Of a stretch of DNA of 47,285 bases, positions 1-8,078 are shown piece after piece. The DNA comes from CAKUFA01 sp963627465. GTDB taxonomy: Bacteria > Bacillota > Clostridia > Christensenellales > Aristaeellaceae. Within the stretch, counting starts at the first letter, position 1, and every line of letters begins with the position of its first letter. The stretch covers positions 1 to 47,285 of the forward strand of contig CAVGBO010000063.1 in assembly GCA_963627465.1 (NCBI GenBank). Reading direction: 5' to 3'. A program made the translations under genes and the position numbers. The notes under the pieces were generated by a model, which made no database searches, was not told where the DNA came from, and worked only from the letters and a program-made list of their open reading frames with translations.

Positions 1-79
1 TTCTACAACGCTTTTCCCTGCATGTCAAACACTTGCGGTAAAAAGAACGATGGAAAAACGCCAATACGGTCAACAACAC

Positions 80-1348
80 TCAAATGGTATCGTCCTCGTC
101 AGATGTCTCCTCAAACAGATGCGTATCCTCGTGATCATCCGGGTCGATGGCGGTCGTTACCTGCTCATCCTTTTCCTCGCCCATGGCGGCACGAAGAGCC
201 TGCTCTACCGCCTGCTTCCAGGGACTGACAGCCGGTTTCTGCACAGCAGGAGCAGCCGGCTTCTCCGCAGCAGGCTTGCTTTTTTCCTTCGGGAAGTCGT
301 TGCGTACAGGACGGGCAAGTTGAGCCTTTTCCGTGTTACGTTCCGGCTTCCGCTCACGCTGACGAACAGGACGTTCGGCCTTTGCCGGAACGGTAGGAGC
401 CTCCACGGGCTTCGGCTCTGCCTCTGCCGATACTGCCGGTTCGGACGGCTGCTGCAGGGTTTCTTCCTGCTGCACTTCCTTTTCGGCAGGTGTGGCAGGA
501 GCATCGGTTTCGACATTTTCAACAGGAACCGCAGCCGGAGCACCGATCCGCTGAATCTGCTCCAAAGGATAATCCTTCAGTTCACTGCTGTCGCCTTTCT
601 GAATCCGCACCCGAACAGACTCCTTGATGATGTTCAAGTCCCACACTACACCGGGACCATCAGGCGTGGACACTTCCTTGCCAACCTTGGGCATCCGCTT
701 GCGGGTCTGCTCGTAATTGTCCTGCTCGTACTTCAGGCAGCACATGAGTCTGCCGCATACGCCGCTGATTTTGGTGGGGTTCAGGGACAGGTTCTGTTCC
801 TTTGCCATTTTGATGGACACAGGCTGGAAGTCGCCTAGGAAGGCACCGCAGCAAATGGGACGTCCGCAGGGTCCCAGTCCGCCCAGCATTTTCGCTTCAT
901 CGCGGACACCGATTTGTCTCAGCTCAATCCGGGTTTTGAAGACGGCTGCCAAATCCTTCACCAAGGAGCGGAAATCCACCCGGCCGTTGGCTGTAAAGTA
1001 GAACAGAATTTTGCTGTTGTCGAAGGTATATTCCACCGATACCAGCTTCATGTCCAGCTTGTGTTCGCCAATCTTTTTCTGGCAGATGGCATAGGCCTCT
1101 TTTTCATGCAGCTTATTTTCCTCTGCATGCTGCACATCCTGTGCGCTGGCGATGCGCACCACCTGCTTGAGGGGAGAAGACAGCTGCTCGTCATTCAGTT
1201 CCCGAACACCTGTCACAACCTCGCCAAATTCAATACCCCGGGTGGTTTCTACGATAACAAAATCCCCAGGCGTGGGCCAATAAGGACCCGGGTCAAAGAA
1301 ATAAAGTTTCCCGGCGTTCTGAAATCGAACGCCAATTACATTTACCAT
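80..1348 (-). CDS. ricT: PSP1-domain protein RicT (YaaT)
   Basis: Product of 422 residues. The N-terminal ~250 residues form a PSP1/RicT domain with the conserved cysteine-rich stretch (GLGPCGRPICCG, then GVCGRLMCCLKYE). In Bacillus, RicT works with RicA and RicF in a 4Fe-4S-containing complex that helps RNase Y mature mRNAs and affects sporulation and competence; that role is known for the family and inferred here. Residues from about 255 on are a long Pro/Ala/Glu/Lys-rich, probably disordered tail ending in an acidic cluster (ETSDEDDTI). The ATG start overlaps the holB stop by 7 bp, so the genes are translationally coupled. It is the last gene of the darA-holB-ricT operon, an order typical of Bacillota. 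The first 79 bases of the window hold nothing I can identify. The family call is secure; the exact partners are not shown by this sequence. Confidence 0.93.
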   Translation of the reverse strand: MVNVIGVRFQNAGKLYFFDPGPYWPTPGDFVIVETTRGIEFGEVVTGVRELNDEQLSSPLKQVVRIASAQDVQHAEENKLHEKEAYAICQKKIGEHKLDMKLVSVEYTFDNSKILFYFTANGRVDFRSLVKDLAAVFKTRIELRQIGVRDEAKMLGGLGPCGRPICCGAFLGDFQPVSIKMAKEQNLSLNPTKISGVCGRLMCCLKYEQDNYEQTRKRMPKVGKEVSTPDGPGVVWDLNIIKESVRVRIQKGDSSELKDYPLEQIQRIGAPAAVPVENVETDAPATPAEKEVQQEETLQQPSEPAVSAEAEPKPVEAPTVPAKAERPVRQRERKPERNTEKAQLARPVRNDFPKEKSKPAAEKPAAPAVQKPAVSPWKQAVEQALRAAMGEEKDEQVTTAIDPDDHEDTHLFEETSDEDDTI

Positions 1349-2346
1349 CGGACGCTTTCCTCCATCAGACTAAACAGCAGCTTTTCCACTACCGCCTGCC
1401 AAGTTACCTGACTTTGACGCATTTTGCGTGCCTGCCAAACAGCATCAATCAGTGCTGAAAAATGATCATAAGGGGCTTCCTGTGCCATGTGCTGCCACGA
1501 TGCGGGAAAATCGGCAGCCGCACTCTCCGGCAGCCGCTTCAGGCGAACCATCAGCAAAGTGCGGATCATGTCTTCCACATCGTCGAGAAGCTCAGAAGCG
1601 TCATCCTTTTTATCTTTCCACTTGGTGGAAATGCGAAGAATGTCACTCCGCTCCTGCAAGGAGAAAAAATCCTCCATGACGCTTTTCCGCCGCAGCCAGT
1701 AATCCTCATCTGCCGCAATGGCCAGTGCCTTGCCGATGGATCCTCCGCTGACACGGATGGCCTCTTCACAGCGATGATCATCGATGCCATGATCCTTCAG
1801 CACACGGCGCAGCACCTGATCATCCCACGGATGCAGCTTCAGTGACCTGCACCGGCTGATGATGGTGGGCAGCAGCTGCTCCGGCGCTTCTGCAATCAAC
1901 AGAAACACAACCCCAGGGACAGGCTCCTCCAGGGTTTTCAGCAGGCAGTTCTGCGCAGCACCGTTCATCTTCTCTGCCTGGGGGATGATGACCACACGAT
2001 AGCCGCCTTCATAGGTATGCTCGCCGACAGCTTTAATCACTTCCCGCATGACGCCAACAGAAATGCCGGTCTTTCCTTTTTCGGGCACAACCGTCATTAC
2101 GTCCGGGTGATTGTCATCCATCACCTGCATACAGCCGGAACAGTGACCGCAGGGCTTGTCTTCCTCACGGCACATCAGGTACTGGGCAATCCGCCGAGCC
2201 AGGGTTTTCTTTCCCATGCCGCTCAGGCCGCTGATCAGGTAGGCATGCACAAAAGTGCCTTCCTTCAGGGTCTTCATCAATCCATCATAAACAGCGCCCT
2301 GCGGTGCAAAATCACGAAGCAAGGGCGCGGCGGAAGTATCAGCCAC
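1342..2346 (-). CDS. holB: DNA polymerase III delta' subunit
   Basis: Product of 334 residues, a clamp-loader AAA+ subunit that helps load the beta clamp on primed DNA. Visible motifs are the P-loop GLSGMGKKT (residues ~40-48), a zinc-binding Cys cluster (C..CGHCSGC), a TLEEP segment after the Walker B region, and the SRC motif (ISRCRSL) that supplies the trans-acting arginine in clamp loaders. The start is GTG with GGGAGG about 10 nt upstream. The gene lies between darA and ricT, as in Bacillus (yaaQ-yaaR-holB-yaaT), but yaaR is absent here. The presence of both the P-loop and the SRC motif also allows a gamma/tau-like reading, but the length, lack of a long C-terminus and the neighbourhood favour delta'. 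Confidence 0.92.
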   Translation of the reverse strand: MADTSAAPLLRDFAPQGAVYDGLMKTLKEGTFVHAYLISGLSGMGKKTLARRIAQYLMCREEDKPCGHCSGCMQVMDDNHPDVMTVVPEKGKTGISVGVMREVIKAVGEHTYEGGYRVVIIPQAEKMNGAAQNCLLKTLEEPVPGVVFLLIAEAPEQLLPTIISRCRSLKLHPWDDQVLRRVLKDHGIDDHRCEEAIRVSGGSIGKALAIAADEDYWLRRKSVMEDFFSLQERSDILRISTKWKDKKDDASELLDDVEDMIRTLLMVRLKRLPESAAADFPASWQHMAQEAPYDHFSALIDAVWQARKMRQSQVTWQAVVEKLLFSLMEESVRW

Positions 2347-2372
2347 CTTTACATTTCCTCCCTATGCTGCTC

Positions 2373-2705
2373 TTACAGCTTCAGGAACTGATCTACCGAC
2401 AGCACAAACACGGTTGCGCCGCCTACGGTTACCTCAATCGGAATGGGGGAATAGGACGTGCCGCCCATGCCGGACATGCTGGAAGGCGCAGTGGCAATCT
2501 GCTTGCGGGACTTGCAAACCTTCTCAATGATATCCATGGCGCCCTGGAACTTATTTTCCTCTACGCCAAGGAGCAGCGTGGTGTTGCCGGCACGGAGAAA
2601 GCCACCGGTGGTTGCCAGCTTGGTTACGCTATAGCCTTCGTTCATCAGGTTGGAAACCAGGCGGGATGCGTCCTCGTCCTGGACAATGGCAATAATCAGT
2701 TTCAT
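2373..2705 (-). CDS. darA: Cyclic-di-AMP receptor DarA/PstA (YaaQ)
   Basis: Product of 110 residues, a small PII-like trimeric protein that binds cyclic-di-AMP in the cytosol. It opens with MKLIIAIVQDEDA and has the glycine-rich TTGGFLRAGNTT segment that forms the nucleotide pocket in this family, followed by the flexible B-loop region and a C-terminal beta strand (TVFVLSVDQF). Length matches the family (~109 residues). The ribosome site GAGGAGG sits 8-9 nt before the ATG. It is the first gene of the operon, read from a promoter at 2809-2837. The cellular output of DarA is not well understood even in model species. Confidence 0.93.
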   Translation of the reverse strand: MKLIIAIVQDEDASRLVSNLMNEGYSVTKLATTGGFLRAGNTTLLLGVEENKFQGAMDIIEKVCKSRKQIATAPSSMSGMGGTSYSPIPIEVTVGGATVFVLSVDQFLKL

Positions 2706-2808
2706 CAGGAATCCTCCTCAGTTTATCAGATCAAGGCCTTCATGGCTCTTTTCGTGCCGCAGCCTCACCTTTGTACGCAAACAAGGGCGAAGCCACGCCA
2801 CCATAACA

Positions 2809-2837
2809 AGTATAACCCATACACAGGATTTTTGCAA
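2809..2837 (-). promoter_or_regulatory. SigA-type promoter of darA-holB-ricT
   Basis: On the minus strand TTGCAA (2837-2832) is followed after exactly 17 bp by TATACT (2814-2809). It lies about 105 bp upstream of the darA start and points to it. The rest of the 2706-2963 gap holds only this promoter and the start region of the plus-strand gene, where an extended -10 (TGG TATGAT) near 2924-2932 is a weak candidate. Confidence 0.7.
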
Positions 2838-2963
2838 GCACAGGCAAGCGTTTGCTGCGCCAAGACCAAGCACTTCTGCCCCAAGGATTTTCATTCTTGC
2901 TATCGCTTTTTTTTAGAAATTATGGTATGATAGGATGCGATCAAGAATACTAAAGGAGCTGCC

Positions 2964-4562
2964 ATGATTACAGTTAACAACCTTTCCCTGACCTTCGGCG
3001 GTCAAAAGCTTTTCTCCGGCGCTGACCTGAAATTCCTGCCCGGTAACTGCTACGGCATTATCGGTGCAAACGGTGCCGGAAAATCTACCTTCCTGCGGAT
3101 TCTCTCCGGCGAATTGGAGCCTACCACCGGTTCCGTGGTCATCCCGGAAGGTCAGCGGCTTTCCACCTTGAAGCAGGATCAGTTCAAGTATGACGCTTAT
3201 CCTGTGCTGGACACTGTCATCATGGGCAACCAGCGCCTTTACGATATCATGAAGGAAAAGGACGCTCTGTATGCCAAGCCGGACTTCTCCGAAGCAGACG
3301 GCGAAAAGGCTGCCGAGCTGGAGGGCGAGTTTGCCGAGCTGGACGGCTGGAATGCGGAAAGCGACGCGGCCACCCTGCTGACCGGCTTGGGTCTGCCTAC
3401 GGAAATGCACTATACCCTCATGGGCGACCTGAAGGGCGGCGAAAAATTCAAGGTGTTGCTGGCACAGGCACTGTTCGGCAACCCGGACATTCTGCTGCTG
3501 GACGAACCTACCAACAACTTGGACAACCGTTCTGTTGCCTGGCTGGAAGATTTCCTGATGGACTTCCCCGGAACGCTGATCGTGGTCAGCCACGACCGCT
3601 GGTTCCTGAACAATATCTGCACCCACATTGTGGATATTGACTATAATCAGATCAAGATGTACGTGGGCAACTACGACTTCTGGTATGAATCCTCCAAGCT
3701 GATGCAGTCCATCATGAAGGATCAGAAGAAGCGGAATGAGGATAAGATTCGGGAGCTGCAGTCTTTCATTCAGCGCTTCTCCTCCAACAAGTCCAAGGCC
3801 AAGCAGGCTACCAGCCGCCGCAAGCTGCTGGATAAGCTGACCATGGAGCAGATGCCTGCTTCTTCCCGCCGTTATCCTTGGGTGTGCTTCACCCCTGACC
3901 GGGAAGCGGGCAAGGACATTCTGCAGGTTACCGGCATTAACTACACCCAGGACGGTGTGCAGCTGCTGAAGGATGTTTCCTTCCTGGTACAGAAGGGGCA
4001 GAAGATTGCCCTGGTTGGTTCCAATGAACAGGCACAGACTGCATTGTTCCGCATTCTGGCAGAAGAGATTCAGCCCGATGCCGGCACGGTGAAGTGGGGC
4101 GTGACCATTTCCACCAGCTATTTCCCTAAGGATAACTCGCCTTACTTCAACGGCTGCGATAAGAACATGCTGGAGTGGTTTGCCCAGTACTGCCCGGCCA
4201 ACATGCTGGAAAGCGACATGCGTGACCTGCTGGGACGGATGCTTTTCCGGGGGGATGACGTGTATAAGCAGGTCAGCGTCCTGTCCGGCGGTGAAAAGGT
4301 GCGGTGCATGTTGTCCCGGATGATGCTCTCCGGTGCGAACTTTGTCATGCTGGATCAGCCCACCAACCACCTGGACTTGGAGTCCATCACGGCGGTCAAC
4401 AATGCGCTGATTAACTTCCCGGGCAATGTGATTTTCACCAGCCAGGATCACCAGTTCATTTCTACCATTGCGGATCGGATCATCGAGATTAAGCCGGACG
4501 GCACCATTGCCGATTATCTGTGCAACTACGAGGAATATCTGGAGAAGATCAAGGAGCAGTAA
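2964..4562 (+). CDS. ABC-F family ATPase, YbiT/YkpA-like, with degenerate second site
   Basis: Product of 532 residues with two ABC nucleotide-binding domains and the ABC-F linker (~residues 235-310, rich in charged residues). ABC-F proteins act on ribosomes, in translation factor or antibiotic-protection roles, and have no membrane domain. Domain 1 looks intact: Walker A GANGAGKST (34-42), signature LKGGEK, Walker B LLLLDEPTNNLD, and switch SHDR. Domain 2 keeps the LSGGEK signature, but its Walker A is GSNEQAQT with Gln358 where Lys is expected, its Walker B is MLDQPTN with Gln465 in place of the catalytic Glu, and the switch is SQDH with Gln494 for His. The ATG has AAAGGAG 7 nt upstream. 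A CpXC-domain gene follows within 33 bp, probably in the same transcript. Family call is sure; loss of activity at site 2 is inferred from residues. Confidence 0.93.
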   Translation: MITVNNLSLTFGGQKLFSGADLKFLPGNCYGIIGANGAGKSTFLRILSGELEPTTGSVVIPEGQRLSTLKQDQFKYDAYPVLDTVIMGNQRLYDIMKEKDALYAKPDFSEADGEKAAELEGEFAELDGWNAESDAATLLTGLGLPTEMHYTLMGDLKGGEKFKVLLAQALFGNPDILLLDEPTNNLDNRSVAWLEDFLMDFPGTLIVVSHDRWFLNNICTHIVDIDYNQIKMYVGNYDFWYESSKLMQSIMKDQKKRNEDKIRELQSFIQRFSSNKSKAKQATSRRKLLDKLTMEQMPASSRRYPWVCFTPDREAGKDILQVTGINYTQDGVQLLKDVSFLVQKGQKIALVGSNEQAQTALFRILAEEIQPDAGTVKWGVTISTSYFPKDNSPYFNGCDKNMLEWFAQYCPANMLESDMRDLLGRMLFRGDDVYKQVSVLSGGEKVRCMLSRMMLSGANFVMLDQPTNHLDLESITAVNNALINFPGNVIFTSQDHQFISTIADRIIEIKPDGTIADYLCNYEEYLEKIKEQ

Positions 4563-4595
4563 GTGTCCTTGCCTACGGTTGAAGGAGGGAAGCAG

Positions 4596-5273
4596 ATGGA
4601 AAGCAAACCGTACGGTGGGCCGGAAGTATTGATCGAATGCCCACGCTGTAAGAAAAAGAACGCCAGGCATTTGTGTCAGGTGGTCAACAGTGCCGAAATG
4701 CCGGAAGCCACCGATGCCATTCTGCAGGGAACCTTCTTTGACTTCCATTGCCCTCACTGCGGCAGGGAGGAAGATTCCTTCCTGCCCATGGCATACTTGG
4801 ATCCGGTCAACAAGTACCTGTTCTACTTGGAAGGCCAGGAAGAGGATAAACTTTGTTCCATTTTGCTGGATGGTCAGATCAAGGAACAGGGCGATATCGG
4901 GCCTCTTTCCGAATATCGGATTCGTGAGGTGCATCTGCCTGCTGATTTGGCGGAGAAGATTCGACTGGGCTATTTGGGACTGGATGATCGGATCATTGAG
5001 CTGTGCAAGCTGCCCATCGTCCATAGTTTTCATCAAAAGTTTCCTGACAAGAAGCTTTATCGGGTTGCGCTGATTGACAAGGCTTTCTATCAGGAGTTCC
5101 TGATCTGCCCCTATAACAGCGAATCCCTTTATCATGCCGAATTTTCAAGAGAACTGTATGATGATTTGGAACGGCGCTTTTCCGCTTTTCTTCCTCCTGA
5201 CCGGGGAGAAAAAATCTGCATTGATCAAACCTGGGCCATGTCCCTGTTCCAACCACAGGGGATTCAGCAATGA
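4596..5273 (+). CDS. CpXC domain protein
   Basis: Product of 225 residues. The N-terminus has a zinc-ribbon-like CpXC module: IECPRCKKKNARH followed by FHCPHCGREE about 40 residues on. The rest is a less conserved alpha/beta region with an acidic C-terminal half. CpXC proteins are widespread in Clostridia and have no established function. I chose ATG 4596, preceded by GAAGGAGGG at a spacing of 7 nt; an in-frame GTG at 4563, touching the previous stop, has no ribosome site. Co-transcription with the ABC-F gene is likely because the gap is 33 bp. Confidence 0.8.
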   Translation: MESKPYGGPEVLIECPRCKKKNARHLCQVVNSAEMPEATDAILQGTFFDFHCPHCGREEDSFLPMAYLDPVNKYLFYLEGQEEDKLCSILLDGQIKEQGDIGPLSEYRIREVHLPADLAEKIRLGYLGLDDRIIELCKLPIVHSFHQKFPDKKLYRVALIDKAFYQEFLICPYNSESLYHAEFSRELYDDLERRFSAFLPPDRGEKICIDQTWAMSLFQPQGIQQ

Positions 5274-5347
5274 CGGAATGGGTTGTCCCTTCCGAATCGT
5301 TATGATGATGGAAGCGTCATCGCCCCTGGCCGAAAGGAGAAAATGTC

Positions 5348-6370
5348 ATGGATTTTTTGAAAACATTGCTGGTCTACATGACCGCAACCTTAGCAGCCTC
5401 CATGCAGGGCGAACCGCTGCCTGAGGCAACGCCCACCCCGACGGCTCCCCCCATTGCCATTGTGACCCCTGCGCCGGATGCGGCAGCAATCACGGAGGTA
5501 CCTACCATTACGGTGGCCGGCGTGCCGGTGGTTGTTACCGCTACCCCTGTGCCCCAGCCCACCATCACTCCGAATACAAGCTATAAGAACCTTTCGCAGG
5601 GCGATCGGGGAGATAGTGTAAAGAAAGTGCAGGAACGGCTGATTGAACTGGGCTATCTGACCGGCAAGGCTGATGGTGCCTACGGCGGACAAACACGCCG
5701 AGCCGTGCTTCGCTTCCAGTACTACAACGGGTTGAATCAGGATGGCGTGGCAGGTCGTGCGACCCAGACCATTCTCTTTGAGAGTGAGGACGTGGTGCCT
5801 TATCCGGGTGCTGCTACGCCTACGCCTGCACCTACGGAATCCCCGGACGAAGAGCCTCCTACGCTGGAAGAAGTTGCTGCTATAGCTGCTGAAGTGGAGG
5901 CAACCGTTACGCCTACGCCGGATCCTTCTCCGACCGCTACGCCTTCCGCAATTAGCAGCGTGACCGTCACACCAGTGGAAAATGTTTCTGTTACGCTGAA
6001 CGGCAGCCGATTGACGCTCCTTTCCACGGAGGGAAATGTTACCACCAACGTTTCTCCCAAGGTCTATACGGCTGAAAACGGCGATGTCTATATTTCCTTG
6101 GATGATTTGATGGCTGCCGTGCCTGCATGGACAAAGACGGCGGTCACGGAGGATAGCTTTCACATTGCACTGAACAACCATAGCGTAACCATTGGAAAGA
6201 CGGAAGCCGGATATCAGACCTGGCTGAACGACGTGTATACGCCTGCTGCCGCCGGAGATTTCGCCCTTGATGGCGAAACCCTTCTGGTTCGTCTCTCCTT
6301 CCTGCAAAACTTCTGCGGATTGCATGCCGATTACGACAGCAACACCCAGACCTTAGCCTTGACAGACTAA
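5348..6370 (+). CDS. Peptidoglycan-binding protein with stalk-like C-terminal domain
   Basis: Product of 340 residues, probably anchored in or exported across the membrane by a short hydrophobic N-terminus (DFLKTLLVYMTATLAA). It then has a Pro/Thr-rich linker (repeats of ATPTP type), a PG_binding_1 domain at ~residues 75-140 (LSQGDRGDSVKKVQERL...YGGQTRRAVLRFQ...GLNQDGVAGRAT), a second Pro/Thr linker, and a C-terminal ~120-residue domain resembling the copper-amine-oxidase N-terminal 'stalk' fold (YTAENGDVYISLDDLMAA...LLVRLSFLQNFCG). Such proteins sit in the cell wall. There is no catalytic domain. GAAAGGAG lies about 8 nt before the ATG. A strong terminator follows, so this ends the transcription unit that starts at the ABC-F gene. 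Confidence 0.82.
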   Translation: MDFLKTLLVYMTATLAASMQGEPLPEATPTPTAPPIAIVTPAPDAAAITEVPTITVAGVPVVVTATPVPQPTITPNTSYKNLSQGDRGDSVKKVQERLIELGYLTGKADGAYGGQTRRAVLRFQYYNGLNQDGVAGRATQTILFESEDVVPYPGAATPTPAPTESPDEEPPTLEEVAAIAAEVEATVTPTPDPSPTATPSAISSVTVTPVENVSVTLNGSRLTLLSTEGNVTTNVSPKVYTAENGDVYISLDDLMAAVPAWTKTAVTEDSFHIALNNHSVTIGKTEAGYQTWLNDVYTPAAAGDFALDGETLLVRLSFLQNFCGLHADYDSNTQTLALTD

Positions 6371-6375
6371 CAGAA

Positions 6376-6425
6376 AGCCCAGCCTAACCTATTGCACGAA
6401 GGTGCAGGGTCAGGCTGGGCTTTTT
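6376..6425 (+). terminator. Intrinsic terminator
   Basis: AGCCCAGCCT (6376-6385) pairs perfectly with AGGCTGGGCT (6412-6421), followed by TTTT. The loop contains a second small pairing (TGCAC/GTGCA). It lies just after the peptidoglycan-binding gene and before the convergent metallophosphoesterase gene. Confidence 0.9.
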
Positions 6426-6455
6426 CATGATGAGAAGGATGCTTAGTCGTAAACG

Positions 6456-7346
6456 TCATTTGCCGTATTTCACGGTGATCACATGGTATTGAGGCTGGTG
6501 AAATACCCGGATGGGCAGACCCACCGTGCCGATGCCATTGGAAATCAGCAGGGGAATGCGATTCTCATTCAGCCAGCCGGAAATGTACCGCTCCTGAATA
6601 TCGGTGGTTAACCCCAGCACACCGCCCAGGTAGGGTGCTTGACCGCCGTGGGTGTGACCGAAAAGTCCGAGATCGAACCAGGCTGTGGAACCATCGGCAC
6701 TCGTGGCCTTCAAGGCGTCGGTGATAACGATCGGCGTGTGACTCATGAAGATGACATAATCATCTTTTTTTACCTTGGCGGATAGGGAAGAAAGACTTGG
6801 CGAGCCGGAGGAAGCGTCATCCAGCCCGGCAATCCATACGGAGCTGCTGCCGATGCGAATCTGCGCCACGTCATTGATCAAGGGCGTTACCCCGGCATTG
6901 ACCATGGCGGCACGGAGTTCACTCAGGTTGGAGCTGGCACCAGCTCGATCCGCATCGCCCACCACAGCGCACACGGCATACCGGGCGTGGAACTTCGTAC
7001 TGTTTTTGAAGAAGCTGACGGCACTTTCTGCATCGGTGGCGTAATCACCGCCGAGAAGAATCAGATCCGGGTTGATGGCGTTGATTTGGCTGATCAACTC
7101 ATTGGTTCGGCTCTGGCTGAAAAAGTTCCCCATGTGGATGTCTGTTACATAAACGATCTGCAGCGTGCCAATATCGCTGCTCAGGTCGGAGGATGTTAAG
7201 GTTTGCCGATCCACCTGAAGACGGAAGGGCTCAAAGAAGGGATAGCCGACCAGCACCAGCAAGATGAGCAAAGTAATCAGCCGTGAAAGAAAATGGGTGC
7301 GGCGATACTGCTTCTCGTTGGCTCGATGTCTGGGATGATAACCCAT
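6456..7346 (-). CDS. Membrane-anchored metallophosphoesterase with altered metal motif
   Basis: Product of 296 residues. Residues 1-20 are basic, 20-36 form one transmembrane helix, and the rest is a calcineurin-like phosphoesterase outside the membrane, similar to YkuE/YaeI lipid-associated enzymes. Metal-ligand motifs are DIH (69-71), GGD (99-101), SHTP (His203) and GHTHG (230-234). The usual GNHD/E motif is replaced by VGDAD (129-133), so the Asn ligand and the catalytic His are missing; the protein may be inactive or altered. I chose ATG 7346 with AGGAGGG at 7 nt; the frame runs on to 7463 but that would cross the promoter. It is divergent from the flavin reductase gene and transcribed from a promoter that overlaps that gene's promoter. 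Confidence 0.85.
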   Translation of the reverse strand: MGYHPRHRANEKQYRRTHFLSRLITLLILLVLVGYPFFEPFRLQVDRQTLTSSDLSSDIGTLQIVYVTDIHMGNFFSQSRTNELISQINAINPDLILLGGDYATDAESAVSFFKNSTKFHARYAVCAVVGDADRAGASSNLSELRAAMVNAGVTPLINDVAQIRIGSSSVWIAGLDDASSGSPSLSSLSAKVKKDDYVIFMSHTPIVITDALKATSADGSTAWFDLGLFGHTHGGQAPYLGGVLGLTTDIQERYISGWLNENRIPLLISNGIGTVGLPIRVFHQPQYHVITVKYGK

Positions 7347-7371
7347 GGCAAAACCCTCCTCGCGTGCATGA

Positions 7372-7400
7372 TTGACAGCTGCATGAAAACATTGTACACT
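7372..7400 (+). promoter_or_regulatory. SigA promoter of flavoredoxin operon
   Basis: TTGACA (7372-7377), 17-bp spacer, TACACT (7395-7400). Its -10 overlaps the -10 of the opposing promoter at 7391-7419. Confidence 0.8.
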
Positions 7401-7419
7401 AAAGCCGTCATTTCGTAAA
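7391..7419 (-). promoter_or_regulatory. Promoter of metallophosphoesterase gene
   Basis: On the minus strand TTTACG (7419-7414), 17-bp spacer, TACAAT (7396-7391). The two -10 hexamers share bases 7395-7396, so both promoters cannot be occupied at once. Confidence 0.6.
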
Positions 7420-7454
7420 GGAATTGATCCGTGAAAGAAGAAGGAGATCGACCT

Positions 7455-8078
7455 ATGAATCAATTTCGTTCTCTGCAGCCTTGCACCTTTCTCAACCCTG
7501 TGCCAGCAGTGCTTGTATCCTGCTGCGGCAAGGGAGAGAATGCAAAGCCGAATATGCTGACCATCGCCTGGGCAGGAACGGTAAATTCGGAACCGCCCAT
7601 GGTTTCAATCAGTGTCCGCAAGAATCGCTACTCTCATGATATGATCAAGGAAAGCGGCGAGTTTGTGGTCAATCTGGTGGACGAGGAGCATTGCAAGGCA
7701 CTGGACTACTGCGGTGTTCGCTCCGGCAAGGATGGGGATAAGTTTGCCGCCACCGGACTGCATCCCATGCCGGCCGAAGGCCTGACTTATGCGCCTGCTG
7801 TTGCGGAATGCCCGGCCTATCTTGCCTGCAAGGTTCGGCAGGTGCTGGAGCTTGGCAGCCACGATATGTTCATCGGCGAGGTTGTTGGCGTACAGGTGCG
7901 TGAAGACCTTTTCGACGCAGATGGTTCTCTCCATTTGGAGCGTTCCGGACTGGTATGCTACACCCACGGCGTTTATCAGAAGGCAGCAGATGTGCTGGGC
8001 TTCTTTGGCTATTCCGTTGCAAGGCCTGAAGTGCTGGCTAAGCGCATGCAGGCTTATCAGAAGGAGGATGAACGGTAA
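7455..8078 (+). CDS. Flavin reductase-like FMN-binding protein (flavoredoxin family)
   Basis: Product of 207 residues. It matches the flavin reductase-like/flavoredoxin family: an N-terminal PCTFLNPVPAVLVSCCGKGENAKP segment, the AWAGTVNSEPPMVSISVRKNRYSHDMI FMN-site region, and FVVNLV, all features of these split-barrel proteins. They bind FMN and pass electrons in the cytosol; the partner is unknown. ATG 7455 was chosen because AAGGAG lies 8 nt upstream. The last A of its stop codon is the first base of the next gene's ATG, so the two are coupled. Substrate is not predictable from sequence. Confidence 0.85.
   Translation: MNQFRSLQPCTFLNPVPAVLVSCCGKGENAKPNMLTIAWAGTVNSEPPMVSISVRKNRYSHDMIKESGEFVVNLVDEEHCKALDYCGVRSGKDGDKFAATGLHPMPAEGLTYAPAVAECPAYLACKVRQVLELGSHDMFIGEVVGVQVREDLFDADGSLHLERSGLVCYTHGVYQKAADVLGFFGYSVARPEVLAKRMQAYQKEDER

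Noticed and set aside
2913..5135. 740-codon open frame on the minus strand opposite the ABC-F and CpXC genes
   Set aside because: Its translation is repetitive in His/Gln/Val/Leu and has no domain; the plus strand carries complete ABC motifs. It is a codon-bias shadow.
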